NCBI GenBank assembly: GCA_017999985.1
Contig: JAGNKU010000004.1
Span: forward strand, 248,001-312,000
DNA: 64,000 nt
Direction: 5' to 3'
Source: Phycisphaerae bacterium
Lineage (GTDB): Bacteria; Planctomycetota; Phycisphaerae; UBA1845; Fen-1342
Made by a program: the position numbers and the translations under genes. Positions 19,281 through 28,500 of the stretch are shown here, one piece after another. The notes beneath the pieces are model-generated. The model was not told the DNA's origin. It made no database searches and saw only the letters and a list, made by a program, of their open reading frames with translations. Position 1 is the first letter of the stretch. Every line of letters starts with the position of its first letter.

Positions 19281-21077
19281 ATGCAGTTGCCCAACACGCC
19301 CCCGCTGAACAGGCTCGAACGCGCCCTCGCCACCCGGTGCGGGTGGGTTTGCCTCGCCATCGTCGTGGTCTCCGCGGCGTTGCGGATCGCCTACTTCGCC
19401 GAGCTCAGCGCCGGGCCCTGCCTCTGGCAGCATCGCGCCCGCGAAACGGACATGGCGTTCTTCGACGAGTGGGGGCGGTTGATCGCCGACGGCGACTGGC
19501 TGACGGACCGCAGCCTGCATCCGGACCACATCTGGTACCGGCAAATTGCAGAGGCCTACTTTCAAGCCTATCCAGACCGGCGGGCCGCCTGGGAACGTGC
19601 CCCCGACGGCACGGTCCGGGACCCAGCGGAGGCTCTGTGGGACCATTGGTACGACGGCAAATGCTTCCACCAGGAGCCGCTCTATCCGTATCTCATCGCC
19701 GCGACGTACCGGGTGTTCGGCCCCGATGTGCGCTGGGTGTTTGCGTGGCAGATGGCGCTGGGGGTGTGCACCAACTTGCTGATCTACCTCACCGCCCGGC
19801 GGTACTTCGGCGAGCTGGCCGCCGTCGTGGCTGTTACGCTGGCTGTCTTCTGCGGGCCATTGTTATTTTTCGACCTCGTTCTGCTGCGCACCACGCCGAC
19901 CGTGTTCGCCGCGCTCGCCCTAGTCTATCTGACCGGCACCGTCCTGGCGCGCGACCGCTGGCCGTGGTGGCTGCTGCTGGGACTGTGCGGCGGCACGACC
20001 CTGCTGCTGCAGTCCAGCTTCGTGCTCTTCGGATGCGCGGTGCTCGGCGCGCTGGTCTGGCGACGTCGACGTCAACCGATCCTGCTTGCGCGGCACGTCG
20101 GCGCGCTGGTGCTCGGCGCCGTGCTGGCGCTCGCGCCGGCGATCGCGCGCAACGTCGCCGTCGGCGTGCGGTCGCTGGCGCTGTCCAGTGTCGCGCCAAT
20201 CGTCTTCGTCGCGGGCAACCTTGCTGACTCCGACCCCATGTACGGCTTTCAAGTCAACGCCGCCCGGGCCGCACGGATCATGGCCGTTACCGATGGCCGC
20301 TTCGGCGCCACCGTGCGGACCACGCTGCGCACGCACACGAGCGGCCTGAGCTACGTCCGCCAACTGCTCGGGAAGCTCTACGCCGCGGGGCACTGGTACG
20401 AACAGCCCAATAACGCCAATTTCTATTACTACCGCCTGCACGCGATGACGCTACGACTGACCGTCGTGACGTTTGCCGGTGTTGTCGGGCTGGGCGTGGT
20501 CGGGGCCGTCCTCCTGCTGCTGCAGCGGCGCGCGGCGTGGCCGTTGCTGGCGATGCTGCTGACCACCCTGGTGCCCATGCTGCTGTTCTACGTCCTGGCG
20601 CGCTTCCGGACGCCACTACTCGCGACCCTGCTCCCCCTGGCCGGCTACACCGCGGTGCGCGCCGCCGACTGGCTGCTGCAGCGCCGCTTCGGCCACGCCG
20701 CGGCGGTGCTGGCCGGCGTTGCCGCCCTGTCGTTCGTCAGCCTGCAGCCCCTGCCGCCGGGTAAGCCGCTCATCACGGCCTTCGACTACAACGCCCCGTA
20801 CGCCGCCTACTACGGCCCGCTCGAACAGCGCGCCCGCGACGCCGGCGACTGGCAGCAGGCCGCCGACATCCTGCGATCCTCCTTGCGCTACGAGCCGCCA
20901 GAAGTCCGCGCCTTCGGCCCGGCACGCCGCGCCGCGGACGAGCATGAAATGGAACTCGTTCGGCTCTATATGGCGGTGTATCAACGGCTGGCCGACGACC
21001 TCGCGCATGCCGGCCAGCCCGCCGCCGCCGCGGTGGCCGAGGAGCGCGCCCGTGCCTTGGCGGCTGCCGCGCAGTGA
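19281..21077 (+). CDS. GT-C (family 39-like) membrane glycosyltransferase
   Basis: 598 aa from ATG 19281, preferred over ATG 19275 because GAGGT is then about 9 bp away. The first transmembrane helix leads into a periplasmic loop with FDEWGRLIADGDW, resembling the catalytic acidic loop of dolichyl/undecaprenyl-phosphate sugar transferases. About ten further hydrophobic segments follow, then a soluble C-terminal helical tail of about 90 residues. Such enzymes move a lipid-linked sugar onto protein or lipid outside the membrane. It diverges from the GH57 gene; 19037-19280 holds no gene. The acceptor is unknown. Confidence 0.75.
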   Translation: MQLPNTPPLNRLERALATRCGWVCLAIVVVSAALRIAYFAELSAGPCLWQHRARETDMAFFDEWGRLIADGDWLTDRSLHPDHIWYRQIAEAYFQAYPDRRAAWERAPDGTVRDPAEALWDHWYDGKCFHQEPLYPYLIAATYRVFGPDVRWVFAWQMALGVCTNLLIYLTARRYFGELAAVVAVTLAVFCGPLLFFDLVLLRTTPTVFAALALVYLTGTVLARDRWPWWLLLGLCGGTTLLLQSSFVLFGCAVLGALVWRRRRQPILLARHVGALVLGAVLALAPAIARNVAVGVRSLALSSVAPIVFVAGNLADSDPMYGFQVNAARAARIMAVTDGRFGATVRTTLRTHTSGLSYVRQLLGKLYAAGHWYEQPNNANFYYYRLHAMTLRLTVVTFAGVVGLGVVGAVLLLLQRRAAWPLLAMLLTTLVPMLLFYVLARFRTPLLATLLPLAGYTAVRAADWLLQRRFGHAAAVLAGVAALSFVSLQPLPPGKPLITAFDYNAPYAAYYGPLEQRARDAGDWQQAADILRSSLRYEPPEVRAFGPARRAADEHEMELVRLYMAVYQRLADDLAHAGQPAAAAVAEERARALAAAAQ

Positions 21078-21145
21078 CGACGGACGCGCGCCGTCGTATA
21101 CTGCATCTTCCTGAACCGTATGTCCGACAGTCTCGGAGGCACCAC

Positions 21146-22069
21146 ATGGATCGACGCACGTTCCTGGCCAGCAGCGCCGTCGCCGGCGCCGCGGCGGCTT
21201 TGAAGCTCGGGCCTTCCGCATCCGCCCAGGACGCGGCCGCGAAACCTGCAGGCCAGCACAAGTTCCACCTGAAATACGCGCCGCACTTCGGCCAGTTCCG
21301 CCAGCATGCCGGCGAGGATTTGCTCGACCAGCTCAAGTTCATCGCCGAGCAGGGCTTCACCGCCCTCGAAGACAACGGCATGATGGGCCGGCCCGTCGAA
21401 GACCAGGAAAAGATCGGCCGCGAGATGAACCGGCTGGGCCTGACGATGGGCGCGTTCGTGGCCTACGCCGAGTTCAATGAGCCCACGCTCGTCCACGATG
21501 ATGCGGAGGCGCGCGCGAAGCTGATCGCCGGGGTGAAGTCCGCGATCGAGACGGCCAAACGCGTGAACGGCCAGTGGTGCATCGTCGTCCCCGGCTGCGT
21601 CGAGCCGCGCCTCGGCTGGGACTACCAGACCGCCAACCTGGTCGAGCACCTGAAGGCGGCGGCCGACATCTGCGCCGCGGCGGGCCTGACGATCATCATC
21701 GAGCCGCTTAATTTCCGCGACCATCCGCGCCTCTTCGTCAGCAAGATCGGCCAGGCCTACCAGATCTGCCGCGCGGTCAACAGCCCGGCGTGCAAGATCC
21801 TAAACGACATCTACCACCAACAGATCACCGAGGGCGATCTCATCCCCAACATCGATCGCGCCTGGAGCGAGATCGCCTACTTCCATCTCGGCGACAACCC
21901 GGGCCGCAAGCAACCCGGCACCGGCGAGATCAACTTCCGCGGCCTGTTCAAGCATATTCACGCCAAGGGTTACCAAGGCGTGCTTGGCATGGAGCACGGC
22001 CAGTCGCCCGATGGCAAGGCCGGCGAGCAGGCGGTCATCGACGCCTATGTCGCATGTGACCAGTTCTAG
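21146..22069 (+). CDS. Tat-exported sugar phosphate isomerase/epimerase family protein
   Basis: 307 aa from ATG 21146, with CGGAGG 6 bp upstream. The N-terminus (MDRRTFLASS, hydrophobic stretch, SASA) is a Tat signal peptide. The mature part is a xylose-isomerase-like TIM barrel related to hydroxypyruvate isomerase, with conserved acidic metal-binding positions in 'IIIEPLNF', 'LNDIYHQQ' and 'GVLGMEHG'. The folded, metal-loaded enzyme is probably exported. It sits 48 bp before a Tat-exported oxidoreductase, a pairing often seen in Planctomycetota sugar-processing loci. The reaction is not determined. Confidence 0.85.
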   Translation: MDRRTFLASSAVAGAAAALKLGPSASAQDAAAKPAGQHKFHLKYAPHFGQFRQHAGEDLLDQLKFIAEQGFTALEDNGMMGRPVEDQEKIGREMNRLGLTMGAFVAYAEFNEPTLVHDDAEARAKLIAGVKSAIETAKRVNGQWCIVVPGCVEPRLGWDYQTANLVEHLKAAADICAAAGLTIIIEPLNFRDHPRLFVSKIGQAYQICRAVNSPACKILNDIYHQQITEGDLIPNIDRAWSEIAYFHLGDNPGRKQPGTGEINFRGLFKHIHAKGYQGVLGMEHGQSPDGKAGEQAVIDAYVACDQF

Positions 22070-22117
22070 GACCCCGGACCGCGCCCCGCGTCGGCCCCGC
22101 AGCCAGGAGAAGCCAGC

Positions 22118-23470
22118 ATGGAAATCGAACCCAGCCACGATGTGAACGAGCCCGCCACCCCCGCCGAGACGCCCGACACCTCGCCGCTCTCGCGCCGGGC
22201 CTTTCTGAAATCATCCGCCATCGCCGCCGCCACCACGTTCGTAGCGGGCTGCGCCACCGGGCAGCGCCGCGGCGAAGCGCCGGCGATCCTGCCGTCCGGC
22301 GGCGTACCCGACCGCATCCGCGTCGGTGTCATCGGTTGCGGCGGACGCGGCACCGGCGCCGCCCTGGATTGCGTGCACTCGTCACCGAACGTCGAGATTG
22401 TCGCCCTGGGCGACCTCTTCCAGGACCGCATCGATGAGTGCTGTGCCCGGCTGACGCAGATCGGCGACAAGCTGAAGGTCAACGAGGACACGTGCTTCAC
22501 GGGCTTCGACAACTACCTCGGCGTGCTGTCGTGCGACATCAACATGGTGATCCTGGCGACGCCGCCCGGCTTCCGGCCCATGCACCTGCGGGCCGCGATC
22601 GAGGCGGGCAAGCACGTTTTCATGGAGAAGCCCGTCGCGGTCGACCCCGTCGGCGTGCGTTCCATCATTGCCTCGTCCGAGCTGGCGCTGTGCAAGGGCC
22701 TCGCGATCGTCTGCGGTACACAGCGACGCCACGAGCCGTGCTACCTCGAGACGATGCGGCGCATCCATGACGGCGCGATCGGCGAGATCGTCGGCGGCCA
22801 GTGCTACTGGAACCAGGGCGACCTGTGGGTGAAGCCGCAGCAGCCGGAGTGGTCCGACATGGAGTGGCAGTGCCGCAACTGGCTGTATTTCACGTGGCTG
22901 TCCGGCGACCACATCGTCGAGCAACACGTCCACAACCTGGACGTCATGAACTGGGCCATGAAGTCCCCGCCGGTCAAGTGCATGGGCATGGGCGGCCGGC
23001 AGGTCCGCACCGGACCGGAATACGGCAACATCTTCGACCACTTCGCGGTCGAGTACGAATACCCGGGCGGCGTGCGCGTGTTGAGCATGTGCCGGCAGAT
23101 CGGCGGGAACTCCGACCGTGTGTCCGAGCATCTGGTCGGCACGAAGGGCACTTGTGATCCGGGCGGCACGATCATCACCAAGCGCGAGTGGAAGTTCGAA
23201 GCGCCAGGCGACCCGGTGAATCCGTACGTCCAGGAGCACAAGGACCTGATCGCCAGCATCCGCAAGGGCCGACCGCTGAACGAGGGCCGGCGCATCGCGG
23301 AAAGCACGCTGACGGCGATCATGGGTCGGATGTCGGCGTACACCGGCCGCGAGCTGTCGTGGGACTGGGTGATGAACGCGTCGCAGCTCGACCTCATGCC
23401 GCCGGAGCTGCGCATGGGCGCGCTGGCGGTCGAGCCCGTCGCGGTGCCGGGACAGACGAAGCTCGTGTAG
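22118..23470 (+). CDS. Tat-exported Gfo/Idh/MocA-family oxidoreductase
   Basis: 450 aa, with AGGAG before ATG 22118. A Tat motif (SRRAFLKSS) is followed by a lipobox-like VAGC, suggesting a lipid anchor. The Rossmann motif VGVIGCGGRGTG binds NAD(P), and EKPVAVDP is the family's catalytic-lysine segment. The C-terminal substrate domain has HVHNLDVMNWAM. These enzymes oxidise, reduce or epimerise sugars or inositols, sometimes with a tightly bound cofactor. Pairing with the exported isomerase suggests a shared periplasmic sugar pathway. Confidence 0.9.
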   Translation: MEIEPSHDVNEPATPAETPDTSPLSRRAFLKSSAIAAATTFVAGCATGQRRGEAPAILPSGGVPDRIRVGVIGCGGRGTGAALDCVHSSPNVEIVALGDLFQDRIDECCARLTQIGDKLKVNEDTCFTGFDNYLGVLSCDINMVILATPPGFRPMHLRAAIEAGKHVFMEKPVAVDPVGVRSIIASSELALCKGLAIVCGTQRRHEPCYLETMRRIHDGAIGEIVGGQCYWNQGDLWVKPQQPEWSDMEWQCRNWLYFTWLSGDHIVEQHVHNLDVMNWAMKSPPVKCMGMGGRQVRTGPEYGNIFDHFAVEYEYPGGVRVLSMCRQIGGNSDRVSEHLVGTKGTCDPGGTIITKREWKFEAPGDPVNPYVQEHKDLIASIRKGRPLNEGRRIAESTLTAIMGRMSAYTGRELSWDWVMNASQLDLMPPELRMGALAVEPVAVPGQTKLV

Positions 23471-23571
23471 ATCGAGCGGATGGGGTGCCACTGCTCCTGA
23501 GCAGCGCTGGTGTGCGCTGCGCGGGGCCGGCGCTGCCGCTTCGGGTTCTGATGACGCCCGCGGGGCGGCAG

Positions 23572-24480
23572 TCACTTGGCTGGCGGTCGACCGGTGAGGA
23601 ACGCCTCGCGCAGCGCGGCGCGGCGGCGGTCGCTGTCAGGTAGCGCGTGCCATCCGCGACGCGCGGCGAGAATGCGCTCGACCATCTGGGCGTCATACGC
23701 CGGCACGATGCCCTGCAAGTATGGGGCGAGGTCTTCGGGGGCGGCGAGCTGCAGGTACGCCGCCACGTAGTTGGTTCGCGGCGCGGAGGGGTTGTCGCCG
23801 ATCCGCTCCCAGTTGATGCCGTCGTCGCGCGCCGCGGTGAAAGCGCGGCGGAACAAGGCCCAGCCGAACTGGTCCTTCAGCCGGACGAACATGCGATCGA
23901 GCGGGGCAGTCAGTTGCCGGGCGTGCTCGATGGCGACATCGGGCCGGAGGTCGTACTCAATCTGCACGGCCGTCATCTTTGGAAATGGGCTGATGTGGTT
24001 CGCCCACCAGTCGACCGGCCAGCCGTGGCTGACGAGCTGGGCCAGCACGAGGTTGCACATCTCATGCGTGATGATGGCGACGGCCCACCAGCCGCGAATG
24101 CCGTGCTCCGTGCCGGTGAACGCGTCGAACGAGACGCCGATGCCGGGCTGCGGCGTGTTCGTGATGGCGTGCACCTCGGCGATGTCGGCCGTTGCGAAGC
24201 CGCCGCCGGATTTCGGCCAGATATAGAGGGCATAGGTGGAGGCCGCGGGGGTCAAGCCCCAGGCGGCGACCAGCCGGTCGAAAGCACGGTCGGCGTAGTC
24301 GTAGAGGGCCTGGTAGTCGGCCTCGTGCGCGCGGAACTGGTCTTCCTGAGCGTACCAGACCCAATGCCGTCCGGTGTGGATCCTGATGACCTTGGGTTCA
24401 TCCGCCGCGGAGCGTGCGGCGGCAGCACAGAGGAGCGGAGTCGCGAGCGCGGCGCGCAGGACAACACGCGGGGTCAACAT
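23572..24480 (-). CDS. Secreted protein of unknown function with HEMCN motif
   Basis: 302 aa from ATG 24480 (GGAG 10 bp upstream). A signal peptide ends around SAADEP. The centre reads WWAVAIITHEMCNLVLAQL, which looks like a zinc-peptidase helix, but the second histidine of HExxH is asparagine. Aromatic-rich WPVDWWANHISPFP follows. No known family is recognised with confidence. A degenerate gluzincin-like peptidase fold is a guess. It is transcribed toward the oxidoreductase gene and is followed by 101 bp without genes. Confidence 0.6.
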   Translation of the reverse strand: MLTPRVVLRAALATPLLCAAAARSAADEPKVIRIHTGRHWVWYAQEDQFRAHEADYQALYDYADRAFDRLVAAWGLTPAASTYALYIWPKSGGGFATADIAEVHAITNTPQPGIGVSFDAFTGTEHGIRGWWAVAIITHEMCNLVLAQLVSHGWPVDWWANHISPFPKMTAVQIEYDLRPDVAIEHARQLTAPLDRMFVRLKDQFGWALFRRAFTAARDDGINWERIGDNPSAPRTNYVAAYLQLAAPEDLAPYLQGIVPAYDAQMVERILAARRGWHALPDSDRRRAALREAFLTGRPPAK

Positions 24481-24507
24481 CGGTATCGATCTCCGGCATA
24501 AGCGAGG

Positions 24508-24541
24508 TGCGCGGGATTGGGTGGACGCCCAATCCCGCGCA
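24508..24541 (-). terminator. 14-bp perfect stem-loop after the pseudopilin gene
   Basis: TGCGCGGGATTGGG pairs perfectly with CCCAATCCCGCGCA across a 6-nt loop. It lies 29 bp past the stop of the pseudopilin-like gene and 28 bp before the next start. There is no U-tract, so termination is likely but not certain. Confidence 0.55.
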
Positions 24542-24569
24542 AGGGTGGAGGATCAAGTTCGGTCGCGCG

Positions 24570-25442
24570 TCACGGGCTGTAGACGCCCGGCTTGTTGTAG
24601 TTCTTCTGCAGGAAACCCATCGTGATGCCGTAGCCGTCGGCGTCCGTATAGCGTCCTACCGTCACGTGCTTGTCGGCGACCTCGAGCCACATGTGCCAGG
24701 CCGTGAAACGCTCATAGTTGGGAGGCGGTGAGCCGCCGCGACGGAACCAGCGCATCTCCACATGGCCGTCGAGGAAGCCCAGGTGGCCCTTGCCCTTGTG
24801 ACGGCTGGTGATGCCATCGACGTTGGACCAGCCGCTGTCGCGGACCGACTCCAGATGGTACTTCACGTCCTCTTCGACCACGATCGGGACCATGAGGGTG
24901 TCGGTCGCCGTGCGCCAATTGGCGGGCCGGCAGCGTTCGTTGGGACGCGGATTCTGAATGAGGCAGCGCTTCGGCAGGTCGATGGGCGCGCCCGTGAGGA
25001 TCATCGGCGAAGTGTAGCTGTACCGTTTCACCGGCGTGGAGCCGTCCTGTGGGAAGCGCTCGTGGTCCGGGCAAAAGTACGACTTGGGTTGCTGCCCCAT
25101 GTAGGGGAAGATGGTGCCCTTCTCAGGCGTGCAGTCCATGTTGTACCAGAGCTGCTCGTCGGTGAGTCCCGGCCCCTCCGCGTTCGCCGGCCCCAGCCAG
25201 TCGGCCAAGCGATCGAAGGCGTTGCCGGGGAGCAGGTCCATGTAGTCGTTAGCGTACCGGACGAACGCCATCGAGAGCTGTCGCATGTTGTTGCGGCACA
25301 TCACCTGGCGGGCCCGGCCCTTCGCGGCTCCCAACGTGGGCAGCAGGATGGACATCAGCAGGGCGATGATCGCCACCACCACGAGCAATTCGATGAGGGT
25401 GAACGCCAAGCCCCGTCGCGTTGTTGTGGTTCTCGGCACCAC
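24570..25442 (-). CDS. Prepilin-type pseudopilin-like protein (planctomycete H-X9-DG type)
   Basis: 290 aa from GTG 25442, with AAGGAG 7 bp upstream; GTG 25439 is the alternative. A type IV prepilin N-terminus is clear: a short basic leader, then AFTLIELLVVVAIIALLMSI. The globular part has RHKGKGHLGFLDGHVEM, corresponding to the H-X9-DG segment of a protein family greatly expanded in Planctomycetota. The usual view is secretion- or surface-associated pseudopilins; the individual function is unknown. A TATAAT box lies about 50 bp upstream and strong hairpins flank the gene, so it is probably transcribed alone. Confidence 0.9.
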   Translation of the reverse strand: MVPRTTTTRRGLAFTLIELLVVVAIIALLMSILLPTLGAAKGRARQVMCRNNMRQLSMAFVRYANDYMDLLPGNAFDRLADWLGPANAEGPGLTDEQLWYNMDCTPEKGTIFPYMGQQPKSYFCPDHERFPQDGSTPVKRYSYTSPMILTGAPIDLPKRCLIQNPRPNERCRPANWRTATDTLMVPIVVEEDVKYHLESVRDSGWSNVDGITSRHKGKGHLGFLDGHVEMRWFRRGGSPPPNYERFTAWHMWLEVADKHVTVGRYTDADGYGITMGFLQKNYNKPGVYSP

Positions 25443-25490
25443 GTTGACACTCCTTCTCGACCGGTCCCGATTCCGGCATTCCGCCGGATG

Positions 25491-25496
25491 ATTATA
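25491..25496 (-). promoter_or_regulatory. -10 box (TATAAT) of the pseudopilin gene
   Basis: A perfect TATAAT on the minus strand about 50 bp upstream of GTG 25442. No convincing -35 is seen at 16-18 bp, where the arm of the upstream hairpin begins. Confidence 0.45.
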
Positions 25497-25512
25497 CCTC
25501 GCGCACCGTTCG

Positions 25513-25551
25513 CCCGAGAGCAGGCCGGCGCGTCGGCGACCTGCTCTCGGG
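25513..25551 (-). terminator. 12-bp perfect stem-loop after the lectin/dockerin-like gene
   Basis: CCCGAGAGCAGG and CCTGCTCTCGGG form a perfect 12-bp stem around a 15-nt loop that can fold a small inner GCCG/CGGC stem. It starts 24 bp after the stop of the large secreted gene. There is no T-run. Confidence 0.6.
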
Positions 25552-25575
25552 AGCTCCGACTCGCCTGCCCGGAGT

Positions 25576-28500
25576 TTACGGGCAGATGATCGGCAGCGGG
25601 TTCGTGCTGAGCAGCGTCACGAAGGCGTTGATATCGCCAAAGGACGGATACGCAGCGTCACCGTTGATGTCGCCGTTCTCCGGGTTGCAGCCGGCGTACG
25701 TCGTCGTCCAGACGCTGTAGTTGGACAGGTACAGCACGAACGGGTTGATGTCCGCGAAGCTGACCTGGCCGTCGCAGTTCAGGTCACCGACGCAACTGCA
25801 GGGGTTCGGATCGCAGGACACGCCGTCGCCCTTGTAGGTGCCGCCACCCGCCACGCACTCCGCCTGCGGCAAGATGATGCAAACGCCGTCGACGCAACAG
25901 GCGCCGGCACACGGTGTGTGCGTGACCTCGAGCTGGAATTCGCCTGTCGAGCCGCTCCAGCCGGCGATGCGGATGTAGTACGACGCGCCGTTCGTGACGT
26001 TGATGGTAACCACGGACGGGCCGCCGCCCCAGCCGCAGCCGTCGTCGTCACAAGCCAGCTCCGCCCCGCCGCAGCTCGCGTAGACCGCGATCGACGAATC
26101 GAACCAGTTGCCCTGGCACAGGCCGAAGGTTGCGCTGCCGTCGCAGGGCGCCCGCCACTTGTACCACACGTCGTTCCAGTCACCGTCGCCGCCGCCCGCA
26201 CACGACGAGATGTCGGTGCCGGTGGCGAAGTGGTTGCGACCGTAAATGGGGGTGTTGGACAGGACGTAACCGGCGTCGGCGCACTCGTCCTGCGGGCAGG
26301 GGTTGGTCTCGCAGGTAGTGTTGTCGCCCTGGTAGAGGCCGCCCTGCGTAATGCACCAGGCCGGCCCCAGCGTGGGCGACATCTGGCAGACGTCGTCGAG
26401 GCAGCAGACGCCGGGCTGCGCACACGGATTCGGGTCGCAACTCGGGGCACCGTCAAACGTGCCGTTGGCCGCCACGCACTCCGCCGGCGTCATGAGGCTG
26501 CACGTGCCGTCGAGCATGCAGCAGGCACCGGCGACGCAGGGATTCGGGGTGCAGTCGGTCCCACCGCCGAGGAACAAGCCGCCCTGCGCTGCGCACTGGG
26601 CCGGCAGCAGCACCGCGCAGGTCTCGTCCGTGAAGCAGCAGGCGCCGGCGGCATCGATCTCAACGAGGGCGTACTCGCCGCCGAGCCACCAGTGGCCTTC
26701 ATCCGGAAGGTTGTTCCACGTGCCATCGGTAACCATCTGGGCATACAGCTCCGTGTCGAGCAAGTTCGGCTCGCCGCCCGCCCAGTTGCGGTAGCCGGCG
26801 ATCTGGCCGGACGACCAGACCCAGATATTGCTGTTGGGGGCGGTCTCGTAGAGGCCAATCCAGGCCCAACGCACGTCGCCATACACACACGCCAGCACGT
26901 TGTCGCGGACCCACGTGTTCTCGGCGTCGTCATTGATCGTCGCGAGGTGGCCACCCATGGCGACTGCCCGCGCTTCGGCGCCGCTCCAGGAATCCTTCGT
27001 GATCAGGTAGTACTGCGAGCCGTTGGCCGGGTTGACGACCGGGCCGCACACGATGCCCGGCGGGTTCGTGATCGTCATGCGGAAGCCGCCCGTAGCACCG
27101 GCATTGCCGGCGACGCGGACGCGGTAGTGCGTGCCGGCGACGACGTTGAAGTCGACCTGCGAAATCTGCCCGCAGAAGTCGTTGTTGCAGGCCAGCTCGG
27201 CGCCGCCGCAGGCACTGTAGACCGCGATCGTCGTGTCGAACAGGTGATCGCTCAGGTCGCAGCACAGGCTGATGCGCGTGGCGCCGGTCCGGCTGGCAAC
27301 GTAGTCGAACCACACGTCCCTGGTGTCACCCACGCCGCAGCTCGATGTGCTGGTGCCGGTCGCGCCGTCCGAGTCGCCATAGAACTGGCCTTCAGTGAGC
27401 GCGAGCGCGGCCGCGCACTCATCGTTGGCCGGCGGAGTCGGGATTTCAACGACGCCGTAGTGATACATGGCATCGTTGTTCACGTCGTTCCAGCCGCCGC
27501 CGTCCTGCATTTCGCAGTAGTGTTCGGTGCCGCCGGCGTTGTTGGGCTCGCCGCCGTTCCAGTTGGTGAAGAAGGCATGCTGGTTGTTGATCCACTTCCA
27601 GTTGCCCTCCTCAGCCTGATCGGTGAAGCCGATCCAACTGGTGCGGGCCATGCCGCCGACCCGCACGACGTTCTGCAGGACCCAGTTCTGCTCGTCGCCG
27701 TCATTGAGGGTCACGAGGTGCCCGCCCAGTTCGATCGCGCGGGCCTCAGCCTCGGTCCAAGTGTACGGGTTCAGCAGGTAGTACGTATGCCCGTTGGCCG
27801 GGTTGACCACCGGGCCGTACAGGATGTCCGCGGGATTGGTGATGGTCAGGGTGAAGCTGCCGGCCGCCCCGCCGTTGCCGGCGATGCGGAGCAGGTAGGT
27901 CATGCCCGCGACGACGTCGAAGTCCAACTGGGATTGCAGATCGCAGTAGTCGTCGTTGCAGGCGAGCTCGGTACCGTCACAGGCATCAAAGAGGCTGAGT
28001 GTAGTATCGAAGCCGCTGCCGCACAGGCTGGCCCGGGCCGTGCCGGTGCGCGTCGCCTGGTAGAGATACCAGACGTCGTTGTAGTCATCCCAGAAGCCGC
28101 AGGAACTGTAGATGTATCCGGTCGCGCCGCCGCTGGTGCCCTGGAAGATGCCTTCGCTGACGAGCGTCGCGTTCTCGCACTCGTCATTGCCCGGCGCCGC
28201 GCCGCCGCCGACGCTCACGGCGTAGATGCCGAAGCTGTTGGCATTGGACGGGTTGCGGAAGGTGATCGACGACAGGTGCTTGCCCGTAAGGTCGCCCAGC
28301 CCATCGATGTACATCTGGGCCACGGTGAGGACCACCTCGGCCACATTCAGCGTGGACACCGTGGGGGCCGGGTTGTCGACCCAGTACACGGAACTGTACT
28401 GGCCGAGCCGAGAGAGCGACGCAATGCCGCCGTAGGGCCACACGGGACTCGGGATCGAGTTGCTGGCGTACCAGTCGTTCTGCCCGCCGAACCAGTCGGG

